A stretch of DNA of 64,000 nucleotides, from the NCBI RefSeq assembly GCF_002161355.1, contig NZ_NFHL01000004.1:186001-250000 (forward strand), written 5' to 3'. The notes below the pieces were generated by a model that did no database searches, was not told the origin of the DNA, and saw nothing but the letters and a program-made list of their open reading frames with translations. Source of the stretch: Lachnoclostridium sp. An76. GTDB lineage: Bacteria; Bacillota; Clostridia; Lachnospirales; Lachnospiraceae. This document shows positions 36,603-45,596 of this stretch, one piece after another. The position numbers and the translations under genes are program-made. Numbering within the stretch: position 1 is the first letter of the stretch; every line of letters begins with the position of its first letter.

Positions 36603-36960
36603 TTCCTCTCCTTTCTATTTCTCATTCAGCGCTGCCAGCAGATCAGGGCGGCAGTGAAGGGAAATCCGGGGCAGCGTCCGGCGGCATGCCTGTGTGCCTG
36701 ACGCGTGCAGTCTTATGCTATGTTAGCAGAACATTAGGAAAAATGAAAGGCACAGAGAAAAACAGTCCGAAAAAAAGTTAAAAAGGTCAGAAAGGTCAAA
36801 ACTAAACCAGGGGCCAAAACCAAAGCTGGAACAGACGGGAAGCCTGTGTTACAATAGCAGAGACGTCTGTAAATGATCCATATCATGATATATGGCATGG
36901 CAGAAGAGCAGCAAAACAGAAGAATAGCAGAATAGAAGAATGACAGAGAGGACAGCACAC
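36603..36960 (+). other. Intergenic region between the RluA gene and tex
   Basis: About 358 bases between divergent genes with no credible coding frame. It must hold both promoters. The best visible hexamer for tex is TACAAT near 36850. The stretch 36895-36945 is a purine-rich run of AGAAGAATAG-like near-repeats. No riboswitch or hairpin of note. Confidence 0.5.
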
Positions 36961-39117
36961 ATGGATATCAATCAAAAGCTGACAGAAGAACTGGGAGTGA
37001 AACAGTGGCAGGTCGACGCCGCTGTCAATCTGATAGATGAAGGAAATACGATCCCGTTTATTTCCCGGTACAGGAAAGAAGTGACAGGATCCCTCAATGA
37101 CGAGCAGCTCAGGAAGCTGTATGAGCGCCTGGTCTACCTGCGCAATCTGGAAGAGAAGAAGGAGCAGGTCTTATCCAGCATCGAGGAGCAGGGCAAGCTT
37201 ACGGAAGAGCTCAAGGCGCAGATCCTGGCAGCGGAGACACAGGTGGCGGTGGAGGACCTGTACCGCCCGTACCGCCCGAAACGCCGCACCCGCGCGACGA
37301 TCGCGAAGGAGAAAGGGCTGGAGCCGCTGGCGGCGTTCATCCTGCTCCAGAGGACAAAGGAGCCACTGGAAAAGACTGCTGCGGAATATGTCTCAGAGGA
37401 AAAAGGCGTGGAGAGCCCGGAAGAGGCGATCCAGGGAGCTGCGGATATTATAGCGGAGTCAATCTCGGACAATGCGGATTACCGCGCCTGGATCCGAAAT
37501 GCCACGGCAAAGAAGGGCAAGGTCATTTCCACGGCAAAAGACCCGGAGGCTGAGTCCGTATATGAGATGTACTATGAGTTTGAAGAGCCGGTGGCAAAGC
37601 TGGCAGGGCACAGAGTGCTGGCCCTAAACCGCGGGGAGAAGGAGAAGTTCCTTACCGTGAAGGTGGAAACGCCGGAGGAGGATATCATCCGATACCTTGA
37701 GAAAAAGACGGTCCGCACGGACAACCCGTACACCACGCCTGTGTTAAAAGCTGTGGTGGCAGACAGCTACCAGAGGCTGATCGCCCCGGCGATCGAGAGG
37801 GAGATCCGGAATGAGCTGACGGAGAAAGCGGAGGATGGAGCCATCGAAGTTTTCGGGAAGAACCTGCACCAGCTCCTCATGCAGCCGCCTATTGCCGGCA
37901 GGGTCGTCCTGGGATGGGACCCGGCGTTCCGTACAGGATGCAAGCTGGCAGTTGTCGATCCTACGGGGAAGGTCATCGGGACCACGGTCATTTACCCGAC
38001 CGCTCCGACCACGCCCCAGAAGATCAAGGCGAGCAAGGACCTTCTGAAGAAGATCATCCCAAAGTACCATATCTCTCTGATCTCCCTGGGGAATGGCACC
38101 GCATCAAGGGAGTCTGAGCAGTTCATCGTGGAGCTGTTAAAAGAGATCCCGGAGGAGAAGGTACAGTATGTGATCGTCAATGAGGCCGGCGCATCTGTCT
38201 ACTCGGCGAGCAAGCTGGCGAGTGAAGAATTCCCCAAGTTCGACGTGGGGCAGAGGAGCGCGGCGTCTATCGCAAGGCGTCTCCAGGATCCGCTGGCAGA
38301 GCTGGTGAAGATCGATCCGAAGTCCATCGGGGTAGGGCAGTACCAGCATGACATGAACCAGAAGAAGCTGGGAGAATCCTTAAACGGCGTGGTGGAGGAC
38401 TGTGTGAATAAAGTCGGCGTGGATCTAAATACTGCGTCAGCGCCGCTTCTTTCCTATATCTCCGGTATCAGCGGTACGGTCGCGAAAAATATCGTGGCGT
38501 ACCGGGAAGAAAACGGCAGATTCTCCGACCGCAGGGAGCTCCTCAAAGTTCCGAAGCTGGGACCGAAGGCCTTCGAGCAGTGCGCGGGCTTCATGCGCAT
38601 CACAGGGGGCAAAAATCCTCTGGACGGGACCGGCGTGCACCCGGAGTCCTACGGGGCGGCGGAGAAGCTGCTTAAAAAACAGGGATATACGCCGGAAGAC
38701 GTGGCGGAACACAATCTGGCAGGGCTGTCCCTGACGATTAAAGATTATAAGGGCCTGGCAGAAGAGCTGGGAGTCGGAGAGATCACGCTCCGGGATATTG
38801 TAAAAGAGCTGGAGAAGCCGGCGAGAGACCCCCGTGACGAGATGCCGAAGCCAATCCTGCGCACGGATGTGCTGGAGATGAAGGACTTAAAAGAAGGCAT
38901 GATCCTCAAAGGCACAGTGAGAAATGTGATCGATTTCGGCGTGTTCGTGGATATCGGCGTGCACCAGGACGGACTGGTCCATATCTCCCAGATCACGGAC
39001 CGGTATATCAAACATCCGCTGGAAGTTGTGAGCGTGGGAGATATCGTAGATGTAAAGGTGATGAGCGTGGACCTGAAAAAGAAAAGGATCCAGCTGACCA
39101 TGAGAGGGATCAGCTGA
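36961..39117 (+). CDS. tex: Tex-family RNA-binding protein
   Basis: A 718-residue Tex/YhgF. The N-terminal helical domain begins MDINQKLTEELGVKQWQV. The YqgF-like RNase H fold carries GWDPAFRTGCKLAVVD. Helix-hairpin-helix segments follow (SYISGISGTVAKNIVAYREENG, LLKVPKLGPKAFEQCAGF), and the C-terminal S1 domain has GTVRNVIDFGVFVDIG. Homologue of eukaryotic Spt6; binds RNA and affects transcription. The ATG at 36961 is preferred over the in-frame ATG at 36940. Confidence 0.95.
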   Translation: MDINQKLTEELGVKQWQVDAAVNLIDEGNTIPFISRYRKEVTGSLNDEQLRKLYERLVYLRNLEEKKEQVLSSIEEQGKLTEELKAQILAAETQVAVEDLYRPYRPKRRTRATIAKEKGLEPLAAFILLQRTKEPLEKTAAEYVSEEKGVESPEEAIQGAADIIAESISDNADYRAWIRNATAKKGKVISTAKDPEAESVYEMYYEFEEPVAKLAGHRVLALNRGEKEKFLTVKVETPEEDIIRYLEKKTVRTDNPYTTPVLKAVVADSYQRLIAPAIEREIRNELTEKAEDGAIEVFGKNLHQLLMQPPIAGRVVLGWDPAFRTGCKLAVVDPTGKVIGTTVIYPTAPTTPQKIKASKDLLKKIIPKYHISLISLGNGTASRESEQFIVELLKEIPEEKVQYVIVNEAGASVYSASKLASEEFPKFDVGQRSAASIARRLQDPLAELVKIDPKSIGVGQYQHDMNQKKLGESLNGVVEDCVNKVGVDLNTASAPLLSYISGISGTVAKNIVAYREENGRFSDRRELLKVPKLGPKAFEQCAGFMRITGGKNPLDGTGVHPESYGAAEKLLKKQGYTPEDVAEHNLAGLSLTIKDYKGLAEELGVGEITLRDIVKELEKPARDPRDEMPKPILRTDVLEMKDLKEGMILKGTVRNVIDFGVFVDIGVHQDGLVHISQITDRYIKHPLEVVSVGDIVDVKVMSVDLKKKRIQLTMRGIS

Positions 39118-39124
39118 ATCCAGA

Positions 39125-39215
39125 GTCTGTCTCCAAAGTCTGTCTCTAAAATCTGTCTCCAAAATCCTGATGTCAGGTGTCTTAAGAGCCCTGACGTCAG
39201 GCATCTTAAAAGCCA
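39125..39215. repeat. Short tandem repeats behind tex
   Basis: Three 13-base units of TCTGTCTC(C/T)AAA type at 39125-39163, then two and a half units of about 24 bases with CTGA(T/C)GTCAGG and CTTAA(A/G)AGCC. Between the convergent tex and HAD stops. The CTGACGTCAG palindromes could fold, but no U-run follows. Confidence 0.7.
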
Positions 39216-39219
39216 AATG

Positions 39220-39858
39220 TCAGGCCTCCAGGAGCATCCGGGCAAGTTCCGCCGGAGTCTCGGGATGATACTGCGCCGGGATATGGGAATCCTCATGCGC
39301 TCCCCATACTGCGCAGGCAAAGTCAACGCCTGCGGAGGAAGCGCATTTCCCGTCGCCTGAGCTGTCCCCGACATAGAGGATCTCACCGCTCCCGGCTCCT
39401 GTCTTCTCCATGTATTTCAGGAGCGGAGCAGGGGAGGGCTTGTGCTCCTCTGTGTCGTCCGAGCAGATCTCGACAGTAAAATAAGGGCGGATGGGGAGCG
39501 GATCCAGAACCAGATCCAGCTCTTCGTGTGTCCTGGATGTGACGATGCCAAGAGTACAGCCGGCATTTTTCAACGCTTCCAGCAGCTCGGGGATGCCCTC
39601 AAAGGGCTGCATGAGGTCGCTGTGTTTCGCCTCGTTTTCCACCCAGAGGGCGATGGTCTCTTCCGCTCTGTCCGTGATGCCGAAATATTCCATATTCCCT
39701 ATGGAAGTCCGGCCGAGGACATGGCCCATCTCCTCGATCTCAGGGGAAGAGCCTGTGACGGCGAGGAGAGCCTCGCGCAGGGAATAAAGGATACAGTAGG
39801 CTGTATCGAGAAGGGTTCCGTCTACATCAAAAACGATATGCTTATACTTCTTGTTCAT
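39220..39858 (-). CDS. HAD-superfamily phosphatase (Gph/PgmB-like)
   Basis: A 212-residue haloacid-dehalogenase-like hydrolase. Motif I is FDVDGTLLDTA, motif II GIVTSRT, motif III K at EEHKPSPAPLL and motif IV LYVGDSSGDGKCA. A helical cap of the phosphoglycolate-phosphatase type lies in between. Substrate unknown. It lies downstream of, and on the same strand as, the LacI gene, with a 17-bp repeat array between. Confidence 0.88.
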   Translation of the reverse strand: MNKKYKHIVFDVDGTLLDTAYCILYSLREALLAVTGSSPEIEEMGHVLGRTSIGNMEYFGITDRAEETIALWVENEAKHSDLMQPFEGIPELLEALKNAGCTLGIVTSRTHEELDLVLDPLPIRPYFTVEICSDDTEEHKPSPAPLLKYMEKTGAGSGEILYVGDSSGDGKCASSAGVDFACAVWGAHEDSHIPAQYHPETPAELARMLLEA

Positions 39859-39958
39859 AGTTGAAAGTCTCCGTTCTGCCGCCTGGAAAGCGGCTTTTTT
39901 CTTTTTGCAGGCAGCAGCCCGGGCGGATATGCCGCACGGCTGTCTGCCGTATGTCAGG

Positions 39959-40060
39959 AAGTGCCACCCGTCGGGAAGTGCTACCTGTCGGGAAGCACCG
40001 CCTGCCCGGAGGCGTCACCTGCCGGGGAGTACCACCTGTCGGAAAGTGCCACCTGTTTGG
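39959..40060. repeat. Six tandem 17-bp repeats
   Basis: Six imperfect units of AAGTGCCACCTGTCGGG type placed end to end between the LacI stop (40071) and the HAD start (39858). Variation between units is about 2-7 bases. It has no spacers, so it is not a CRISPR. It could fold into several small hairpins (CCACCTG with CCGGGG parts). Confidence 0.8.
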
Positions 40061-40070
40061 GAAAATCCCC

Positions 40071-41096
40071 CTACGCCGTGGTCTCCCTCCGGATCAGCAC
40101 CGGCGGGATGATCCGGTGCACGGGTCCTGTCTGCGGGGCGGGCCTGCGTTTCTTCCGTTCCTCCATCTGTTCGGAGAGAAGCTTCATTGCCTCATTCGCG
40201 ATCACGCTGATCTGCTGCCCCACTGTGCTGATCGGGATGACAGCCTCCCTGGAAATAGGCGAGTTGTCAAACCCGATGATCTGGTAAGTATCGGGAAGGC
40301 TGCCGTATCTCTGGATCAGGATGTTCAGTAAGACATTGGCATGGGTATCGTTCGGCATGAAGATCCCCTTCCGTTTCCCCGGGTATTTTTGTTCAAGCTG
40401 GTCTGTCAGCGAGGAGATCCTCTCCCTGTTTTCTTCAAACGTATTCCCCAGATGGGTGAGGATCAGCTCATAGGGCAGATGGTACTCTTTGCACGTATCC
40501 ACAAATCCCCGGATCCGGCCGGATGCAGGCTGGCTGTCAGGCATATCTGCGTTTACATGGATGATGATATCGCATCCGCTCTTGCGAAGGAGGCTCGCCG
40601 CCTGGACTCCGCCCATGTAATTGTCTGTGTTGACGCTGGATATAAACTGGTCTTCACGCTCGATGCCGACCACAGGCACCCCGTAGGAAGCCAGCTCTCT
40701 GGAAGGGACTGTCCCGCTCAGGATGATCATGCCTTCGATATTGTAGGCAAGCAGCTCTTCAATGTATTTCCGCTCCACATCTGCTTTTTCATTCCCGGCG
40801 AAGACAAGGAACTTGTAGCCGTAAGTCCCGTAAGTGTCAAGGATCTGGCTGAGCATTTCTGAGTAGAAGTGCATGTACAGGTTGGGGATGATGAGCCCGA
40901 CGAATTCCGTCTTCCCGCTGGCAAGGATGCGGCCCACTTTGTTTTCCTTATAATCCAGTTCTGTCAGGGCGTCCGAGATCTTCTGCTGATTCTCCAGTGT
41001 GAGGGAATCCGGGGCATTAAAATAGCGGGAGATCGTTGTCTTGGAAAATCCCGTGTATGCCGCGATATCTGCGAATGTTACTTTTTTCTGTTTCAT
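40071..41096 (-). CDS. LacI-family repressor of the sucrose/fructan operon
   Basis: A 341-residue regulator. The N-terminal HTH is VTFADIAAYTGFSKTTISRYF with a hinge helix near residues 45-55 (ENKVGRILASGK), followed by a periplasmic-binding-like sensor domain (FVGLIIPNLYMHFYSEML; GFDNSPISREAVIPISTV). Its HTH and divergent position before an importer-GH32-fructokinase operon resemble ScrR-type repressors. The paired CCGGTT operators between the two genes fit autoregulation and sucrose- or fructose-dependent control. Confidence 0.9.
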   Translation of the reverse strand: MKQKKVTFADIAAYTGFSKTTISRYFNAPDSLTLENQQKISDALTELDYKENKVGRILASGKTEFVGLIIPNLYMHFYSEMLSQILDTYGTYGYKFLVFAGNEKADVERKYIEELLAYNIEGMIILSGTVPSRELASYGVPVVGIEREDQFISSVNTDNYMGGVQAASLLRKSGCDIIIHVNADMPDSQPASGRIRGFVDTCKEYHLPYELILTHLGNTFEENRERISSLTDQLEQKYPGKRKGIFMPNDTHANVLLNILIQRYGSLPDTYQIIGFDNSPISREAVIPISTVGQQISVIANEAMKLLSEQMEERKKRRPAPQTGPVHRIIPPVLIRRETTA

Positions 41097-41190
41097 GTCT
41101 TTTTGCTCCTTTGGCTTAACGCAGACTGTGTCCTATACGATCACAGCAACTACAGTATAACAGAAAAAAGCGCGGGCAGGCAATAAAGTG

Positions 41191-41212
41191 ACCGGTTACA
41201 AAACCGGTTTTG
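41191..41212. promoter_or_regulatory. LacI-type operator O1
   Basis: ACCGGTTA followed by the perfect palindrome CAAAACCGGTTTTG (41199-41212). It lies on the repressor-gene side of the divergent region, about 95 bases from its start. Confidence 0.7.
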
Positions 41213-41273
41213 TGAAATCTGTACAGAAAATGCGGAGAGAAAATGGGACAAATGCTGAAACTGTATTTTTGTA

Positions 41274-41302
41274 TTGACACTCTGCGTTCCAAGAGCTATG
41301 AT
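41274..41302 (+). promoter_or_regulatory. Promoter of the sugar-uptake operon
   Basis: Consensus TTGACA, 17 bases, TATGAT. The start of transcription should fall just before operator O2, so a bound repressor would block polymerase. Confidence 0.85.
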
Positions 41303-41315
41303 CGCATTAAAAGAA

Positions 41316-41347
41316 TCGGTTACTTAACCGGTAACGTAATCGGTTTT
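41316..41347 (+). promoter_or_regulatory. LacI-type operator O2
   Basis: Contains TTAACCGGTAA with flanking TCGGTTAC and ATCGGTTTT, i.e. three CGGTT-type half sites in 32 bases. It covers about +8 to +40 of the predicted transcript. Confidence 0.7.
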
Positions 41348-41379
41348 ACAATAATTGTTTCAGAAGAGGAGGTAAAGGG

Positions 41380-42702
41380 ATGAAGAAACGATGGCTGTGT
41401 CTGACCGGCGTGATCCTCGCCGCGGCGTGCCTTTCCGGGTGCCAGCAGAAGGATCCGGAGCCGGGAGAGGTGCCGGGCTATGACCAGGGAGAAGAGTATC
41501 TCTCGATCTGGGTGCATTCCATAGAGGATACGGAGGAAGGCCAGGCATACAGAGAATCAGTGGAGAGCTTTAACGAGGCTTATGACGGGACGTATTTCGC
41601 GGATATCGAGTTCGTGCCGAGGAATGACAGCGGAGGCGGGTATTCGGACAAGGTCAATGCGTCTGTCATGGCGGGAGGCCTGCCGGATGTGCTCACAGTG
41701 GACGGGCCGAACGTATCGGCGTACGCGTCGAACGGGATCATCCAGCCGCTTGCGGACCTGACGGAGGAAGAGGAGAGTGAATACCTGCCGTCCATCATCG
41801 AGCAGGGGACGGTCAACGGCGACCTGTATGCCCTGGGGGTGATGGAGTCCAGCGTAGGATTCTACTATAACAAGGACATTATCGAGGAGGCGGGGATCGA
41901 GATCCCGGACGCGGACGACCCGTGGACCTGGTCGGAGTTCCTGGATATCCTGGAGGAGCTGAAACCTCTGATGGATGAGAAAGACGGCTATCCCCTGGAT
42001 ATGACATTCCCGGTAGGGGAGACGAGCATCTATTATTATGCTCCCTTTGTCTGGTCAGGCGGGGGCGAGCTGGTAAGCGACGACGGGCTGACAGTGGACG
42101 GATATTTCAATTCAGATCAGACTGCCGCAGCGATGGAATACTTCCGCACGATCGTGGAAAATGAGTACATGTCGGAAGCGCCGATCGACCATCTTTTCGA
42201 GAGCGGAAGGGCAGCGTTTAAATTCGACGGGGCGTGGGAAGTCAATACCGTCTACACAAGTTACCCGGACATCGACCTGGGAGTCGCGCCTTACATTGTC
42301 AGCGACGACTGGGACGGAGAGGCCTATACGCCGACAGGCTCGTGGGCGTTCGCGGCGTCTTCCGAGACAGAGGATATCGAGGGAGCCACGGAGCTGGTCA
42401 AATGGATGAGCGGAGTGGACAGCGGGATCCGCATCTGGGAGATGACGAAGAATTTCCCGTCTACATATGAAGCATTTGAAAATATCGATGTGTTCCAGAC
42501 AGATGAGAACTACAAGGCGCTGTACGACCAGCTGAGCAATTACGGGCATCCCAGACCGAAGACCCCGGTGTATCCGCAGGTGAGCACCAGTTTCCAGGAG
42601 GTACTGGAAAGCACGGCGCTGAGCGGAAAGGATGTACAGGAAGAGCTTGACAAGGCTGTGGAACGGATCGATCAGAAACTGGAACGTTATACGAGGGAAT
42701 AA
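41380..42702 (+). CDS. Sugar ABC importer binding lipoprotein
   Basis: A 440-residue COG1653-type binding protein: lipoprotein signal with LSGC lipobox (Cys about 21), then YLSIWVHSIEDTEEGQAY, GGLPDVLTVDGPNVSAYAS and a C-terminal helix-rich lobe (SFQEVLESTALSGKDVQEEL). It captures an oligosaccharide outside the cell. The GH32 and fructokinase in the same operon suggest sucrose or short fructo-oligosaccharides. AGAGGAGGTAAAGGG precedes the ATG. Confidence 0.92.
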   Translation: MKKRWLCLTGVILAAACLSGCQQKDPEPGEVPGYDQGEEYLSIWVHSIEDTEEGQAYRESVESFNEAYDGTYFADIEFVPRNDSGGGYSDKVNASVMAGGLPDVLTVDGPNVSAYASNGIIQPLADLTEEEESEYLPSIIEQGTVNGDLYALGVMESSVGFYYNKDIIEEAGIEIPDADDPWTWSEFLDILEELKPLMDEKDGYPLDMTFPVGETSIYYYAPFVWSGGGELVSDDGLTVDGYFNSDQTAAAMEYFRTIVENEYMSEAPIDHLFESGRAAFKFDGAWEVNTVYTSYPDIDLGVAPYIVSDDWDGEAYTPTGSWAFAASSETEDIEGATELVKWMSGVDSGIRIWEMTKNFPSTYEAFENIDVFQTDENYKALYDQLSNYGHPRPKTPVYPQVSTSFQEVLESTALSGKDVQEELDKAVERIDQKLERYTRE

Positions 42703-42706
42703 AATT

Positions 42707-43606
42707 ATGAAGAAAAAGAATTCAATCATGGGAATGGCGTTTTTCGGGCCCGCGCTGGTGCTGCTCACCATTTTCTTATTCCTGCCGATGCTGCTTACGT
42801 TCGGATTCAGCTTTACGGATTATTTTGCGCTGAATCCTGAGCTGACACATTTCGTGGGGCTGGAAAACTACATCAATATTTTTAAGGACGAACTTTTTGT
42901 ACAGTCGTTTTTGAACACCGTAAAATTTGTGATCATCATTGTGCCGCTCCAGTGCGGCGGAGCGCTGCTCCTGGCGCTGGCCATCAACAAAGCGGCGCAC
43001 TGCAAGAAATATTTTAAAGTCGCGTTTTTCGTGCCGGTGGTCATGTCCCTGGCCGTTGTCTCCACACTGTGGATGCAGATCTACAGTCCGGAGGGCATCC
43101 TGAATACGCTCCTGGCGAACTTCGGGATCGACGCGCAGCCGTTTATCCACAGCGCGGACCAGGCGCTGCCGTCCATCGCCATCATGAGCGTATGGCAGGG
43201 AGTGGGTTACCAGATGATCATCTTCCTGGGCGGGCTGCAGAATATCAACCCCGCGCTCTACGAGGCGGCGGAGATGGACCATGCCAGCGCATGGCAGAAG
43301 TTTAAGGACATCACGCTCCCGGAGCTGAAGCCTCTGTGCATCTTCGTGTTCATCACAGTGACGATCGGCGCGTTCCGTATGCTGGTCCAGCCGATGGTTA
43401 TGACCGGAGGCGGTCCGGACCATTCGACGTACACCCTTGTCTACGACATTTACGAGACAGGTACAGTCAACTGGGAGATGGGACTTGCGTCTACCATGGC
43501 GATCGTATTTACGGTATTTGTGGTGATCCTGACGATCATCCAGAATGTACTGACTAAGGATAAGGAGGGAAGAAAGCATGTTGACAAAAAAGCAAAAGCG
43601 AATTAA
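42707..43606 (+). CDS. Sugar ABC importer permease (MalF/UgpA-like)
   Basis: A 299-residue permease with six membrane segments. The coupling motif is EAAEMDHASAWQKFKDITLPEL, the carbohydrate-importer EAA loop. The ATG at 42707 follows CGAGGGAATAAAATT, directly behind the binding-protein stop. It overlaps the next permease by 29 bases. Confidence 0.93.
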   Translation: MKKKNSIMGMAFFGPALVLLTIFLFLPMLLTFGFSFTDYFALNPELTHFVGLENYINIFKDELFVQSFLNTVKFVIIIVPLQCGGALLLALAINKAAHCKKYFKVAFFVPVVMSLAVVSTLWMQIYSPEGILNTLLANFGIDAQPFIHSADQALPSIAIMSVWQGVGYQMIIFLGGLQNINPALYEAAEMDHASAWQKFKDITLPELKPLCIFVFITVTIGAFRMLVQPMVMTGGGPDHSTYTLVYDIYETGTVNWEMGLASTMAIVFTVFVVILTIIQNVLTKDKEGRKHVDKKAKAN

Positions 43607-44429
43607 CTGGATCCTGGTAGCTGTGCTGCTGGTGCTGTCCGTATTCTTCCTCTTCCCGGTGATCTGGATGCTGGCGAACTCCTTTAAGCCGGACGCGGCG
43701 ATCACAGCGGATATGAATTCCATAGCGGCGTTCATCCCGCCGGCGCTGAACGGAAACTTTTTTGAAAATTATGTTTCCATCCTCACGGACACGAACTTTT
43801 TGAGATACATGGCGAACACGCTCTTTTACGCGGCGGTCCTGATCGTCCTGAGCATCGTGGTAAACGGCCTGGCGGGATATGCGCTTGCGAAGATCAAGTT
43901 CCCGTTCCGCGACCAGTGGCTTATGATCATTATCATGCTGCTCATCGTGCCGACGGAGACGGTCATTACGATCCATTTCCTGATCATCGCCAAGGCGGGG
44001 CTTTTGAATACCATTGTCGGATACATCCTGCCGCTGATCGTCAACCCGTTCAACATCTTTCTGTTCCGGCAGGTGTTCGTAAGCCTCCCGGACGATGTGT
44101 ACGAAGCGGCGCAGCTGGACTTCTGCGGGCCGGTGAAATACTTCTTCACCATGGTCCTGCCAATGTCAAAGACTGTGGTCGCGACGGTCAGCGTGTTTAC
44201 ATTCCTGAATGTGTGGAACGATTATCTCTGGCCGTCTCTGGTATTTACATCCAGCGACCTGCTGACAGCGCAGATCGGCCTGAACTCGATCACGTCCAAC
44301 GAAAATACAACGATGGGGCAGACCCTCGCGGTCATTACTCTTGTTACCATACCAGTCATCATCATCTACTCTCTGTTCTCAAAGCAGATCGTGGAAGGTG
44401 TAACATCAACAGGTTCAAAGGAAGGATAA
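43578..44429 (+). CDS. Sugar ABC importer permease (MalG/UgpE-like)
   Basis: A 283-residue permease with six membrane segments and the EAA loop EAAQLDFCGPVKYFFTMVLPMS. FFLFPVIWMLANSFKPD near the start is typical of the MalG branch. AAGGAGGGAAGAAAGC within the previous gene precedes the ATG. It pairs with the upstream permease to form the transmembrane core. Confidence 0.93.
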   Translation: MLTKKQKRINWILVAVLLVLSVFFLFPVIWMLANSFKPDAAITADMNSIAAFIPPALNGNFFENYVSILTDTNFLRYMANTLFYAAVLIVLSIVVNGLAGYALAKIKFPFRDQWLMIIIMLLIVPTETVITIHFLIIAKAGLLNTIVGYILPLIVNPFNIFLFRQVFVSLPDDVYEAAQLDFCGPVKYFFTMVLPMSKTVVATVSVFTFLNVWNDYLWPSLVFTSSDLLTAQIGLNSITSNENTTMGQTLAVITLVTIPVIIIYSLFSKQIVEGVTSTGSKEG

Positions 44430-44433
44430 GAAG

Positions 44434-45537
44434 ATGAGTTTTATAGAATTTAAAAATGTATGTAAAAAATATCCGGGTTCTGATAAAAATACAGTAGACA
44501 ATTTCAATCTTGAGATTGAGGAAAAAGAGTTCATCGCTTTCGTCGGTCCTTCCGGGTGCGGAAAGTCAACGACACTGCGCATGATCGCGGGCTTTGAGGA
44601 GATCACAGGGGGCGAGCTCTACATCGACGGCAAGAAGGTCAATGAGATGGCGCCCAGGGACAGAGGAATCTCCATGGTATTCCAGAATTATGCGCTGTAT
44701 CCCCATATGACAGTGGAGAAGAACATCGGATACGGCCTGAAGAATATGAAAATGCCGGCGGACCAGATCAAGAAGAAAGTGGACTGGGCGATCGATATCC
44801 TTGGGCTGGAGGAATACCGTTACAGAAAGCCGAAGAACCTCTCCGGCGGGCAGCGCCAGAGAGTGGCGCTGGGGCGCGCGATCGTCAAGAACTCCAAGGT
44901 GTTCCTCATGGATGAGCCTCTGTCAAACCTTGACGCAAAGCTCCGCGTCAGTATGAGGACAGAGATCAGCAAGCTCCACAGACAGATCGGGGCGACGACC
45001 ATCTATGTCACCCATGACCAGGTGGAGGCCATGACCATGGCGGACCGCATCGTTATCATGAAGGACGGCGTGATCCAGCAGGTCGGGAAGCCGATGGAGC
45101 TCTATGACCATCCGAAGAATCAGTTCGTCGCCGGATTCATCGGATCGCCGCAGATGAATTTCTTCGATGTGACCGTATCCGGGGATACCGTGAGGTTTGC
45201 CGATGGGAATACCATTACGCTCTCAGAAGGCATGGTGAAGAAATTAGGCGGGCGCCAGGGAGAAATGGTGCTCGGCATCCGCGGCGAGGACATCAAGTCA
45301 GACGCCCAGAATCTGGATCTGAACAGCGCCAACAGACTGCACGCAGTCATTTCTGACACAGAGGTCATGGGAAATGAGAATAACCTGTATTTTGAATTCG
45401 GAGGCACGCAGGCAGTGGCAAGGGTGTCAAAGTATGAGATCAGCCAGATCGGCGACAAGATCGATTTCGTATTCATGCCGTCAAAAATGCATTTCTTTGA
45501 CAAAGAAACAGGAGTGAATTATACGGAAGAAGTGTAA
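44434..45537 (+). CDS. Sugar ABC importer ATPase (MsmK/UgpC type)
   Basis: A 367-residue ATPase. Walker A is GPSGCGKST, signature LSGGQRQRVALGRAI, Walker B VFLMDEPLSNLD, H-loop VTHDQ. A C-terminal TOBE/MalK-like regulatory domain runs from about residue 240. Many Firmicutes use one shared MsmK for several importers; here it is encoded within the operon. The start follows AAGGATAAGAAG. Confidence 0.93.
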   Translation: MSFIEFKNVCKKYPGSDKNTVDNFNLEIEEKEFIAFVGPSGCGKSTTLRMIAGFEEITGGELYIDGKKVNEMAPRDRGISMVFQNYALYPHMTVEKNIGYGLKNMKMPADQIKKKVDWAIDILGLEEYRYRKPKNLSGGQRQRVALGRAIVKNSKVFLMDEPLSNLDAKLRVSMRTEISKLHRQIGATTIYVTHDQVEAMTMADRIVIMKDGVIQQVGKPMELYDHPKNQFVAGFIGSPQMNFFDVTVSGDTVRFADGNTITLSEGMVKKLGGRQGEMVLGIRGEDIKSDAQNLDLNSANRLHAVISDTEVMGNENNLYFEFGGTQAVARVSKYEISQIGDKIDFVFMPSKMHFFDKETGVNYTEEV

Positions 45538-45596
45538 GGACGCGCGGAAGCAGTATGAGATCACACAGAAGAAGTATGAGAACACACGGAGGCAGT

